Shown here: positions 42,818 through 49,902 of the stretch, in pieces | Numbering within the stretch: position 1 is the stretch's first letter | Layout: each line of letters starts with the position of its first letter | Assembly: GCA_035341665.1 (NCBI GenBank) | Contig: DAOQVR010000011.1 | Location: 88,147 to 152,146, forward strand | Direction: 5' to 3' | Source: DAOQVR01 sp035341665 | GTDB lineage: Bacteria; Chloroflexota; Anaerolineae; JAAYZQ01 | DNA length: 64,000 nt | The notes under the pieces: model-generated | The model's database searches: none | What the model saw: the letters and a program-made list of their open reading frames with translations, nothing else | What the model was told of the DNA's origin: nothing | Translations under genes and position numbers: made by a program

Positions 42818-43217
42818 GATCGTGGAGAACAAGGAGCAATTGCCGGGCATCAAGGCGAAGCACGTAGCGGTGGCGTTGGCGCTGACATTCACGGTGGTCC
42901 TGGCCGTCATCATCGGCAAGAAGATGTCGACCGAGGCCATGGCCGTGGTCATTGGCATCGTCTGCGGTGTGGCTGCCAGCATTCCCACAACGGCGCTGCT
43001 GACACTGGTTCTCACGCGGCGGGACCGCCAGAAGGAGGACGAGCGGCAGGTGGCCCGGCCTGCGTCGTACCCGCCGGTGGTGGTCATCCAGGGCGGTGCG
43101 CCCCATTCCCTACAGGCGGCTCCGCAGGCAGGCTACTGGCCTGCCCTGTCCCAGGGGCCATCGGTGCAGCGCCAGTTCCACGTGGTGGGGAGCGAGGACG
43201 TGCTGTTGGAGCAATAG
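42801..43217 (+). CDS. small membrane protein of the SOS operon
   Basis: 138 residues. Two hydrophobic helices (about 20-38 and 45-70) near the N-terminus are followed by a basic RRDRQKEDERQ stretch and a Pro/Gln-rich tail. ATG 42801 overlaps the ATPase gene by 17 bp; GTG 42822 just after that stop is an alternative. No family was recognised. Its place suggests it works as membrane partner of the ATPase. Confidence 0.75.
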   Translation: MTWGLEIVENKEQLPGIKAKHVAVALALTFTVVLAVIIGKKMSTEAMAVVIGIVCGVAASIPTTALLTLVLTRRDRQKEDERQVARPASYPPVVVIQGGAPHSLQAAPQAGYWPALSQGPSVQRQFHVVGSEDVLLEQ

Positions 43218-43222
43218 ATAGA

Positions 43223-43255
43223 GAGGGCCGGCAGGTGATCCTGCCCGGCCCCCTC
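43223..43255. terminator. GC-rich hairpin after the SOS operon
   Basis: GAGGGCCGGCAGG (43223-43235), loop TGAT, then the complementary arm to 43255 with two bulged C. It lies between the convergent ends of the SOS operon and the first hsp20 gene. There is no U-run, so efficiency is uncertain. Confidence 0.5.
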
Positions 43256-43275
43256 GCCCTACGGAGTGAATCCGA

Positions 43276-43719
43276 CTACTTGCTCTTGACGGTGATCACC
43301 TTGGGCCGGATCTCCTCGGCCTTCGGGATCGTGAGCGTAAGGATACCCTTCTCAAAGCTCGCCTCAGCGGCCTCTGCCTGGACGGGGATGTTCAGGGTGA
43401 TCGTCCGGCCGAAGGGGCCAAAGCGCCGCTCCTGGATGTAATAGTCCACATTCTCCAGGGGTGCCTTGCGCTCCCCCTTGATGGTGACGGTCTCACCCTC
43501 GATCGTGATCTCGACATCCTCCGGGTTGAGGCCCGGCACAGAGGCCTGGATGATCAACTCGTTCTGCGTCGCGTAGACGTCTACGGGCAGAAGGTGCACC
43601 CGCTCGCCGCCGCGCGTGCCCAATCCACGCCGGCCCCAGCCCTCATCTGCCAGCCGGTCCATCAGCTCCCACATCGATACCCACTCAGTCCGCGGGTCCA
43701 TGATCGCTCGCCTTCCCAT
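43276..43719 (-). CDS. Hsp20/alpha-crystallin small heat-shock protein
   Basis: 147 residues. The alpha-crystallin domain spans about 43-140 (VDVYATQNELIIQASVPGL, then GRTITLNIPV and the A-x-x-x-n-GILTLTIPK signature). It should form oligomers that hold unfolded proteins for refolding. The short C-terminus ends VITVKSK, with an I-x-V-type motif. It lies 69 bp after a second hsp20 gene, from which it is only about a third identical by eye, so the pair is an old duplication. Confidence 0.94.
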   Translation of the reverse strand: MGRRAIMDPRTEWVSMWELMDRLADEGWGRRGLGTRGGERVHLLPVDVYATQNELIIQASVPGLNPEDVEITIEGETVTIKGERKAPLENVDYYIQERRFGPFGRTITLNIPVQAEAAEASFEKGILTLTIPKAEEIRPKVITVKSK

Positions 43720-43746
43720 TGTTCTCCCTCCTGTCTTTGCTGGTGA

Positions 43747-43774
43747 CCCGGCGGGCCCCTGCGGGCCTGCCGGG
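43747..43774. promoter_or_regulatory. hairpin between the two hsp20 genes
   Basis: CCCGGCGGGCCC and GGGCCTGCCGGG form a 12-bp stem with one G-U-type mismatch around the loop CTGC. It may end, pause or process the two-gene transcript. Confidence 0.5.
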
Positions 43775-43788
43775 CCTGGTTCTTGCTG

Positions 43789-44235
43789 CTATTCCTTGGT
43801 TGTTACCTTGATGGTCTTGGGCTTGACCTCTTCGGCCTTTGGAAAGACCAGGGTCAGCACGCCATCCGAGTAATCGGCTTCGGCCTTGTCGGTTTGCAGC
43901 CCGTCAGGCAGGGTCACCGACCGGCAACAGGCGCCGTAGCGGCGTTCCTGGCGCAGGTAGCTTTCGCGCTTGATCTCCTGGTCTTCCTTCACTTCGGCCC
44001 TGATGGTCAGCGTGTCGCCGGTGACGGACACCTGGATATCCTCTGCCTTTACGCCCGGGATGGGCGTCTTGACCACGACGGTATTGTCGGTCTCGTACAT
44101 GTCGACGGACATCATGCTGTCCTGCCACAGCCCAAAGGGCACCGGCGGCCGCAGGCCCTGGTCGGCCATGCGCTCTACGGCATGCCTCAGGGGCACCAGC
44201 CCATTGAACGGATCCCAACGCACGATTCTAGCCAT
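43789..44235 (-). CDS. Hsp20/alpha-crystallin small heat-shock protein
   Basis: 148 residues. The alpha-crystallin domain starts at SVDMYETDNTVVVKTPIPGV and includes LRQERRYGACCRSVTLP and the DGVLTLVFPKAEE signature; the tail ends KTIKVTTKE. The two adjacent Cys in GACCRS, where most relatives have GxFxR, are unusual and could respond to oxidation. ATG 44235 follows AGGAGGTG. The upstream region holds four 11-bp direct repeats but no consensus -35. Confidence 0.94.
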   Translation of the reverse strand: MARIVRWDPFNGLVPLRHAVERMADQGLRPPVPFGLWQDSMMSVDMYETDNTVVVKTPIPGVKAEDIQVSVTGDTLTIRAEVKEDQEIKRESYLRQERRYGACCRSVTLPDGLQTDKAEADYSDGVLTLVFPKAEEVKPKTIKVTTKE

Positions 44236-44299
44236 AGCTACACCTCCTCAGAGTTGCTGGTTGCTCAATCATCGTTGGCTGGATCGTACAGGCGCCGTG

Positions 44300-44343
44300 T
44301 TAGATGAACATTGGAGGTCTGTTAGAGAAGCATTAGACATGCC
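44300..44343. promoter_or_regulatory. four 11-bp direct repeats (TTAGA-n6), probable operator
   Basis: TTAGA occurs at 44300, 44322 and 44333, and TTGGA at 44311, an exact 11-bp period. OmpR/PhoB-family regulators typically bind such direct repeats. The block covers the -35 position of a weak minus-strand -10 (TACGAT, 44283-44288) before hsp20 and is about 45 bp upstream of the plus-strand promoter. Confidence 0.6.
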
Positions 44344-44386
44344 CCCCGTGGAGACGGCAGGGTTCTGCCGCGCTTGCCCCCTTGGC

Positions 44387-44415
44387 TTGTCCGGTCAGCG
44401 CCTGGGTGCTACAAT
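44387..44415 (+). promoter_or_regulatory. promoter of the ABC-2 / LuxR-Kelch operon
   Basis: TTGTCC, 17 bp, TACAAT with extended TGC. The start is near 44422, 54 nt before the first ATG. Confidence 0.8.
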
Positions 44416-44475
44416 GGAGCACTGCGCGATGCGCCGCCGGCCCGGGCGCGCTGCGCTCGGCTACTGAGGCAAACC

Positions 44476-45294
44476 ATGAGCAGCGGCGTCGAGCTATTCC
44501 TGCGCACCATCATTGCCCGATCTTACCCGCGGGTGGTCGGAACCAACCGCGAGAAGAGCTGGGTCTTTTTCGACACCTTTCTGCCGCTTCTCTCCACGGC
44601 GGCCTACGTCTTTTTCTACCGGGCCATCCACGCGCCGGAGGAGTACATCGGCCTGGTCGTCGTAGGCGGCGCGATGACGGCCTACTGGCTGAACGTACTC
44701 TGGTCGATGAGTTCACAGCTCTACTGGGACAAGGACGCTGGCAACCTGGCGCTGTACGTGGCTGCCCCGGCATCGATGATGGCCATCCTCCTGGGCATGG
44801 CGGTGGGAGGCATGTTCACGACGACCATCCGAGCGCTGGCGATCATCCTCGCCGGCTGGCTCCTCTTCGGCATCCACTTCTCGCTGGCTGCCTGGCTGCC
44901 GCTCATCCTGACGTTTCTGCTCACCATGGCGGCCCTGTATGGCATGGGGATGCTCTTTGCCTCGCTCTTCCTGCTCTTTGGCCGCGAGGCATGGCACGTC
45001 TCCAACCTGCTCCAGGAGCCGGTCTACCTTGTGTCGGGCTTTTACTTCCCGGTGAAGGCGCTCGGTTTCTGGGTGGCGGCGGCTGCCTCCATTGTCCCGC
45101 TCACGCTGGGGCTGGACGGCATGCGCCAGCTGCTCTTTCCCCAGAACCTTGACTTTGGCTTTATCCCGGTGAACCTCGAGATCGGCATCCTGCTTGGCCT
45201 GAGCGTCCTCTTTATCACCGCCAGCAAGTTCGCCCTGGACCGCATGGAGACGCTGGCCCGGCAGCAGGGCCGCATCACGGAGCGGAGGCGCTAG
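44476..45294 (+). CDS. ABC-2 type permease
   Basis: 272 residues with six hydrophobic segments (about 35-50, 60-78, 105-125, 135-165, 175-205, 240-258) and the ABC-2 layout (NLLQEPVYLVSGFYFPV resembles the family's second signature). Such permeases export lipids, polysaccharides or drugs with a separate ATPase. No ATPase gene lies beside it. Directly followed by a second permease, suggesting a heterodimer. Confidence 0.87.
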   Translation: MSSGVELFLRTIIARSYPRVVGTNREKSWVFFDTFLPLLSTAAYVFFYRAIHAPEEYIGLVVVGGAMTAYWLNVLWSMSSQLYWDKDAGNLALYVAAPASMMAILLGMAVGGMFTTTIRALAIILAGWLLFGIHFSLAAWLPLILTFLLTMAALYGMGMLFASLFLLFGREAWHVSNLLQEPVYLVSGFYFPVKALGFWVAAAASIVPLTLGLDGMRQLLFPQNLDFGFIPVNLEIGILLGLSVLFITASKFALDRMETLARQQGRITERRR

Positions 45295-46149
45295 GTGGGC
45301 GAGCTGGCCCGCAGTTTCCGCGTCGCCACCTGGCTGGGCTGGCAGATCGAGTCCAACTGGACCGATCCTCTGCTCTTCGCCATCTATTCGATCGTCAAGC
45401 CGGTGGCGAGTGTGATGATCCTGGTGGTCATGTATTGGGTGATTGCCCAGACCGACACCACCAGTCCCTACTTTGCCTACATGTACCTGGGCAACGCTGC
45501 CTATATCTACGTCGGCAGCGTCCTCACGGGCGTGAGCTGGGCCGTGATCGACGACCGTGAGCACTACCAGACGCTCAAGTACATCTACGCTTCGCCGGTC
45601 AACTTTTACTTCTACCTGCTGGGGCGCGGCGTGGCGCGCTTCCTCACCGGCACCCTGTCGGTGGTGATCACGATGGCCTTTGGCCTGCTGGCCCTGGACC
45701 TGTCCATCGACGCCTCCCAGGTCCGCTGGCTCTACCTGGGTGCCTCCATGATGCTCGGGCTTGCCGGCATGGCCTTCCTGGGCCTCCTCCTCGGCGGCGC
45801 GACACTCCAGATGGCACGCCACTCCTACATGGTCGGCGATGCCGTGGCCGGGGCGCTCTATCTCTTCTGCGGGGCGATCTTTCCGCCGGATGCCCTACCG
45901 GCCTGGCTGCGCCCCCTCAGCTTTGCCCTGCCGCTGACCTACTGGATGGAGTCGCTGCGGCGGGCGGTCCTCGGCTCGGAGGCGAGCGGTCTCATCAGCC
46001 CCAGCCTGTCGGGCATCGGCGACGGCCAGCTCCTGGCGATCCTTTTGGCGACTACGCTGATCGCCGGAGTCGTCTCGGTCTACTTCTTCCGCTGGTCCGA
46101 GTATCGCGCCCGGGAAAAGGGCCGTATCGACATGACGACCCAGTACTAG
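45295..46149 (+). CDS. ABC-2 type permease (partner)
   Basis: 284 residues with six membrane segments, and FCGAIFPPDALPAWLRPLSF as the ABC-2 signature region near residue 190. The start is a GTG on the base after the previous stop, so translation is coupled. It ends 13 bp before the LuxR-Kelch gene. A protein of this pair's type needs an ATP-binding subunit, which is not encoded nearby. Confidence 0.87.
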   Translation: MGELARSFRVATWLGWQIESNWTDPLLFAIYSIVKPVASVMILVVMYWVIAQTDTTSPYFAYMYLGNAAYIYVGSVLTGVSWAVIDDREHYQTLKYIYASPVNFYFYLLGRGVARFLTGTLSVVITMAFGLLALDLSIDASQVRWLYLGASMMLGLAGMAFLGLLLGGATLQMARHSYMVGDAVAGALYLFCGAIFPPDALPAWLRPLSFALPLTYWMESLRRAVLGSEASGLISPSLSGIGDGQLLAILLATTLIAGVVSVYFFRWSEYRAREKGRIDMTTQY

Positions 46150-46162
46150 GGGCAGGCCGCCG

Positions 46163-47530
46163 ATGGCAGACAATCTCCCTCCTCCCCTGAGTGACCGCGA
46201 GATGGAGATCCTCCGGCTGGTGACCACTGGGGCTACCAACCAGGAGATTGCTGCCCGGCTCATCATCAGTCCCTATACCGTCAAGACCCACCTTCAGAAC
46301 ATTTTCGCCAAGCTTGGCGTGGCGACGCGGACCGAAGCCACGATGGTGGCAGTCCGGCGGGGCTGGGTTTCTGTGCCCCAGAGCGGTGGACCAGGGGAAC
46401 CCGACCTTGCCCGCGACCAGGCTCCTGCTCCCGGTGGGGCTCCGGAGGCCGCATCCGGCACTGCCCCGGCGGCGCGGCTCCCCGTCCCGGAGCGCTGGCC
46501 TCCTGTGTCGCCCGTCCAGCGTGTGGTGGCCGTCGTTGCGCTGGCCCTCGTCCTGGTGGCGGCGCTTTTGCCGCTGGCGGCAAGAAAGGCCGGCGGCAAG
46601 GAACCGGGCGCCATCGGCGGTGTTTTCCCGGCGCCGACGGCCGCTCCGGGCTCGGCAACGGGCCAGTGGAGACCGCGGGCGCAGATGCCGACGCCGCGCA
46701 ACGGCCTGGCTGCCGCCGTATGGGAGGGGCAGGTGTACGCCATCGGCGGTGTGAGCGACGATGGGGTAACCGGCAAGGTAGAGGTTTACGATCCCAAGGC
46801 CGACGCCTGGGCGGCGCGCAGCCCCAAGCCGGTGCCGGCAGGGTTCGTGTCTGCCGTGGCAGCCGGCGACAGGATCTATGTGCCCGGTGGGGTCGGCGCG
46901 GGGCAAGAGTTCCTGAGCATCCTCGAGGTCTACGACCCCAAGCAGGACAGTTGGGCCTCGCTGGCCCCTCTGCCCGAAGCGTTGGCTGCCTACGGTTTGG
47001 CCTCCTGGAAAGAGCGTCTCTACCTCTTTGGGGGAATTGACCAGGAGGGATACGCCGGCTCCGTCTACTGCTACGACCCGGCGGTCGACCGTTGGGAGGA
47101 GCGCCGCCCCATGTGGGCTGCGCGCGGCCTCTTGGCGGCGGCGACGCTGGATGACCGCATCTATGTCGTGGGCGGCTACGACGACGAGAGCGAGTACAAC
47201 ACCTGCGAGGTGTACGATCCTGCCGCAGACACGTGGGCCGATTGCCAGCCGATGGGGGGCCGCCGTGGGGGCCTGGCCCTGGTCGCCGTCCGCAACAATC
47301 TGTATGCCCTAGGCGGCGGGCTGGACGGCTACCTTGCCTTCAACGAGCGCTACGACCCCCGCCTCGACGTTTGGACCCGGGTGGAGACGCCCGTCCCGGA
47401 GCAGTGGCGCGGGCTGGCGGCCGCCTTTGTCGACCCTTTCCTGTATGCGATTGGGGGATGGAGCGGGGAGAACCTCGCCGTGAACGAGGCGTACCAGGCC
47501 CTATTCTACCAGATGATTATCTTGCCCTGA
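46163..47530 (+). CDS. membrane-anchored LuxR-type regulator with Kelch propeller
   Basis: 455 residues. A LuxR/GerE helix-turn-helix (about 8-68: LSDREMEILRLVTTGATNQEIA, TVKTHLQNIFAKL) is cytoplasmic. A Pro/Ala linker leads to one membrane helix (about 121-139). The rest, about 160-455, is a six-blade Kelch beta-propeller on the outside (repeated VYAIGGV / YDPKADAWA / YVVGGYDDE units). It may sense a ligand outside and bind DNA directly. It shares a transcript with two ABC-2 permeases. The last 30 bp overlap the convergent rfbB. Confidence 0.9.
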   Translation: MADNLPPPLSDREMEILRLVTTGATNQEIAARLIISPYTVKTHLQNIFAKLGVATRTEATMVAVRRGWVSVPQSGGPGEPDLARDQAPAPGGAPEAASGTAPAARLPVPERWPPVSPVQRVVAVVALALVLVAALLPLAARKAGGKEPGAIGGVFPAPTAAPGSATGQWRPRAQMPTPRNGLAAAVWEGQVYAIGGVSDDGVTGKVEVYDPKADAWAARSPKPVPAGFVSAVAAGDRIYVPGGVGAGQEFLSILEVYDPKQDSWASLAPLPEALAAYGLASWKERLYLFGGIDQEGYAGSVYCYDPAVDRWEERRPMWAARGLLAAATLDDRIYVVGGYDDESEYNTCEVYDPAADTWADCQPMGGRRGGLALVAVRNNLYALGGGLDGYLAFNERYDPRLDVWTRVETPVPEQWRGLAAAFVDPFLYAIGGWSGENLAVNEAYQALFYQMIILP

Positions 47531-48553
47531 TTCGGCGAGCCGCTCCCCGTACCACTGCTTGTAGAAGCGCATATACTCACCGCTCTTGATCCGGCGCCAC
47601 CACCACTCATTCTCCACATACCAGCGCACCGTCCGTTCTATCGCCTCCGCAAAGGTATGCCGGCTTTGCCAGCCGAGGGTGCGGATCTTGGTTACGTTGA
47701 GCGAGTAGCGCCGGTCGTGCCCCGGCCGGTCCGCCACATGGCGGATCAAGCTGTGGGGCTTGCCCAGCAGGTCGAGGATCACGTGCGCCAGGACCATGTT
47801 TTCCGTCTCGACCCCGGTTCCCAGGTTGTAGACCTGGCCCAGCTCCCCCCGGTGCAGGACGAGGTCGATCCCCTCGCAGTGGTCGAGCACATACTGGTAG
47901 TCACGCATCTGGCGTCCGTCGCCGTACATCGGAAGCGGCAGGTCGTCGATCGCGTTCGTGACAAAGAGCGGCACCACCTTCTCGGGGTATTGGTAGGGGC
48001 CGATGTTGTTCGAGCCGCGGGTGAGGGTGATGGGAACGCCAAAGCTGGTGTGGTACGCCAGGCACAGGAGGTCGCCGCCGGCCTTGCTGGCCGAATAGGG
48101 GCTGCGCGGCTGGAGGGTATCGGTCTCTACGGAGGAGCCGCCGTGTGGGATATCGCCGTATACTTCGTCGGTGGACACCTGGTGGTAGCGCTCGATGCCG
48201 TGCCGCTTGGCCGCTTCCAACAGGGTATAGGTGCCATACACGTCGGTCCTGACAAAGGCATCGGGCTCGACGAGCGATCGGTCGACGTGTGTCTCCGCCG
48301 CGAAGTTGACGATGGTGTCGATCGCGTGTGCCTTGATCGTGCCATCTACCGTCGCGGCGTCGCAGATGTCGCCCTGGACAAAGGAGTAGCGGCCAGAAAA
48401 GCGCTCGGCGATGTCTTTCAGGTTGTCCGGGTTGCCGGCGTAGGTCAGCTTGTCCAACACCACGATGCAGTACTCCGGGTGTTTTCCCAGCAAGTACCGC
48501 ACAAAGTTCGAGCCGATGAAGCCGGCACCCCCCGTGACGAGCAGGTTCCTCAT
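47501..48553 (-). CDS. rfbB: dTDP-glucose 4,6-dehydratase
   Basis: 350 residues, extended SDR fold. NAD motif TGGAGFIGSNFVRY at 7-20, LDKLTYAGN, AAETHVDRS, the catalytic STDEVYGDI with Asp-Glu, and YSASKAGGD with the Tyr-x3-Lys pair. It turns dTDP-glucose into the 4-keto-6-deoxy sugar used by rfbC. It is last in a minus-strand series with rfbA. The end overlaps the convergent LuxR-Kelch gene by 30 bp. Confidence 0.96.
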   Translation of the reverse strand: MRNLLVTGGAGFIGSNFVRYLLGKHPEYCIVVLDKLTYAGNPDNLKDIAERFSGRYSFVQGDICDAATVDGTIKAHAIDTIVNFAAETHVDRSLVEPDAFVRTDVYGTYTLLEAAKRHGIERYHQVSTDEVYGDIPHGGSSVETDTLQPRSPYSASKAGGDLLCLAYHTSFGVPITLTRGSNNIGPYQYPEKVVPLFVTNAIDDLPLPMYGDGRQMRDYQYVLDHCEGIDLVLHRGELGQVYNLGTGVETENMVLAHVILDLLGKPHSLIRHVADRPGHDRRYSLNVTKIRTLGWQSRHTFAEAIERTVRWYVENEWWWRRIKSGEYMRFYKQWYGERLAESGQDNHLVE

Positions 48554-48665
48554 GGACGTACCTCCTTCGCCCCCTCCCCGGCGGGCCCTTCCCCCTGATA
48601 AGCCAGGGAAACGGGCCTCCGGGGAGGCGGTGCTAGGTTCCTCTTTGCCATAAGCCGGCCGCCGG

Positions 48666-48758
48666 CTACATCTTCCGCTGCCAGCGTGTCAGCTTGAGCA
48701 TCTTCCGGTGCTTGTGCTTGGCGATCTTTTTCTTGCGCCATTTCTTTACCGAGCCCAC
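48666..48758 (-). CDS. bS22 / AURKAIP1-COX24 family ribosomal protein (30 aa)
   Basis: GTG 48758 is preceded by GGAGGTGA. The 30 residues read MGSVKKWRKKKIAKHKHRKM and then LKLTRWQRKM. They closely resemble the tiny small-subunit protein bS22 of mycobacteria (MGSVIKKRRKRMSKKKHRK...), a member of the AURKAIP1/COX24 family. It is too short for usual gene callers. It lies between rfbA (74 bp upstream) and rfbB (112 bp downstream) on the same strand. Confidence 0.87.
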   Translation of the reverse strand: MGSVKKWRKKKIAKHKHRKMLKLTRWQRKM

Positions 48759-48831
48759 AATCTCACCTCCTCTCCCTGCGATTTGCTTCCGGTTCCCTGA
48801 TGGGCGAAGGTCTCCGGCCGAGGCCTGCCCC

Positions 48832-49902
48832 TTACAATATACCTACTTGGCTGTGGTCGCCCAACGTCATCTTGAGAGCCTTGGGCTTGATCGGCGAGCG
48901 CACGATTTCGGAATGGCGCCCGATCAAGCTGTCCTCGATCCGGTACGGGATATCCAGGATCCGGCTGTTCTCCAGCACGATGCTGTGCTCAATCTCGCTG
49001 CTCTCGATCAGCACATGGTGGTAGATCGACGTAAAGGGCCCCACGTACGAGTTCACGATGCGCGTATCCTCGCCGATGATGGCCGGGCCACGGATGCGGC
49101 TGTTGACGATCTCGGCGCCCTTCTCGACGGTTACCTTGCCGTTCACCTGCGATTCTCGGTCAATGTACCCTTCGATGCGGTGGTCAATCTCGTCGAGCAC
49201 CAGGTCATTGGCCTGGAGCATGTCGCCCGGCGCGCCGGTGTCGATCCACCAGCCGGTGTGCACGTAGGGGTGCACGTTGAGCCCCTTGTCGACCAGGTAC
49301 TGGATGGCGTCCGTGATCTCCAGCTCCCCCCGCCAGGAGGGCTTGATGGCGTCCACTGCTTCCCAGATATGGTCGTCGAACATGTAGATGCCGACGAGCG
49401 CCAGGTTGCTGGGCGGGTTGCGTGGTTTCTCCACCAGCCGGATAATGCGGCCTGTGTCGGAGTCGAGATCCGCCACGCCATACTGAGACGGGTTGTCGAC
49501 TGCCGTCAGAACGATCTGGCAGTCGTAGCCACTTGACTCAAACTGGCTAATCAGCCCCGAAATCCCGCCCTGGATGACGTTGTCGCCCAGGAACATGACG
49601 AATTTGTCGTCGTCGAGGTACTTTTTGCTGACCTTGACGGCATGTGCGAGCCCGCCGGGCCGGTCCTGGTGGATATAGGTGAGCCTCACGCCCCAGCGCT
49701 TGCCCGTCCCGGCCGCTTCCTTGATCTCGGCTGCCGTGTCTCCCACGACGATGCCGATGTCGTCGATGCCCGCGTCGCGGATTGACTCGATGACGCGAAA
49801 GAGGACCGGCTTGTTGGCGACCGGCACCAGCTGCTTGGCGCTGGTGTAGGTGATCGGGTAAAGGCGGGTCCCCTTTCCGCCGCTCAGGATCAATCCCTTC
49901 AT
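48832..49902 (-). CDS. rfbA: glucose-1-phosphate thymidylyltransferase (long form)
   Basis: 356 residues. The nucleotidyltransferase domain (1-235) has LSGGKGTRLYPIT, LVPVANKPVL and FLGDNVIQ; a left-handed beta-helix (about 240-356) follows (GKVTVEKGAEIVNSRIRGPA...). This is the long RmlA type of Actinobacteria, archaea and Chloroflexota, making dTDP-glucose. ATG 49902 forms an ATGA overlap with the aldolase stop, so rfbA is translated as part of the microcompartment operon. Confidence 0.95.
   Translation of the reverse strand: MKGLILSGGKGTRLYPITYTSAKQLVPVANKPVLFRVIESIRDAGIDDIGIVVGDTAAEIKEAAGTGKRWGVRLTYIHQDRPGGLAHAVKVSKKYLDDDKFVMFLGDNVIQGGISGLISQFESSGYDCQIVLTAVDNPSQYGVADLDSDTGRIIRLVEKPRNPPSNLALVGIYMFDDHIWEAVDAIKPSWRGELEITDAIQYLVDKGLNVHPYVHTGWWIDTGAPGDMLQANDLVLDEIDHRIEGYIDRESQVNGKVTVEKGAEIVNSRIRGPAIIGEDTRIVNSYVGPFTSIYHHVLIESSEIEHSIVLENSRILDIPYRIEDSLIGRHSEIVRSPIKPKALKMTLGDHSQVGIL

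Noticed and set aside
41771..43217. Part of a conjugative or integrative element
   Set aside because: The ATPase could be a relative of TcpA-type proteins, but no relaxase, integrase, attachment site or base-composition change is visible around it.
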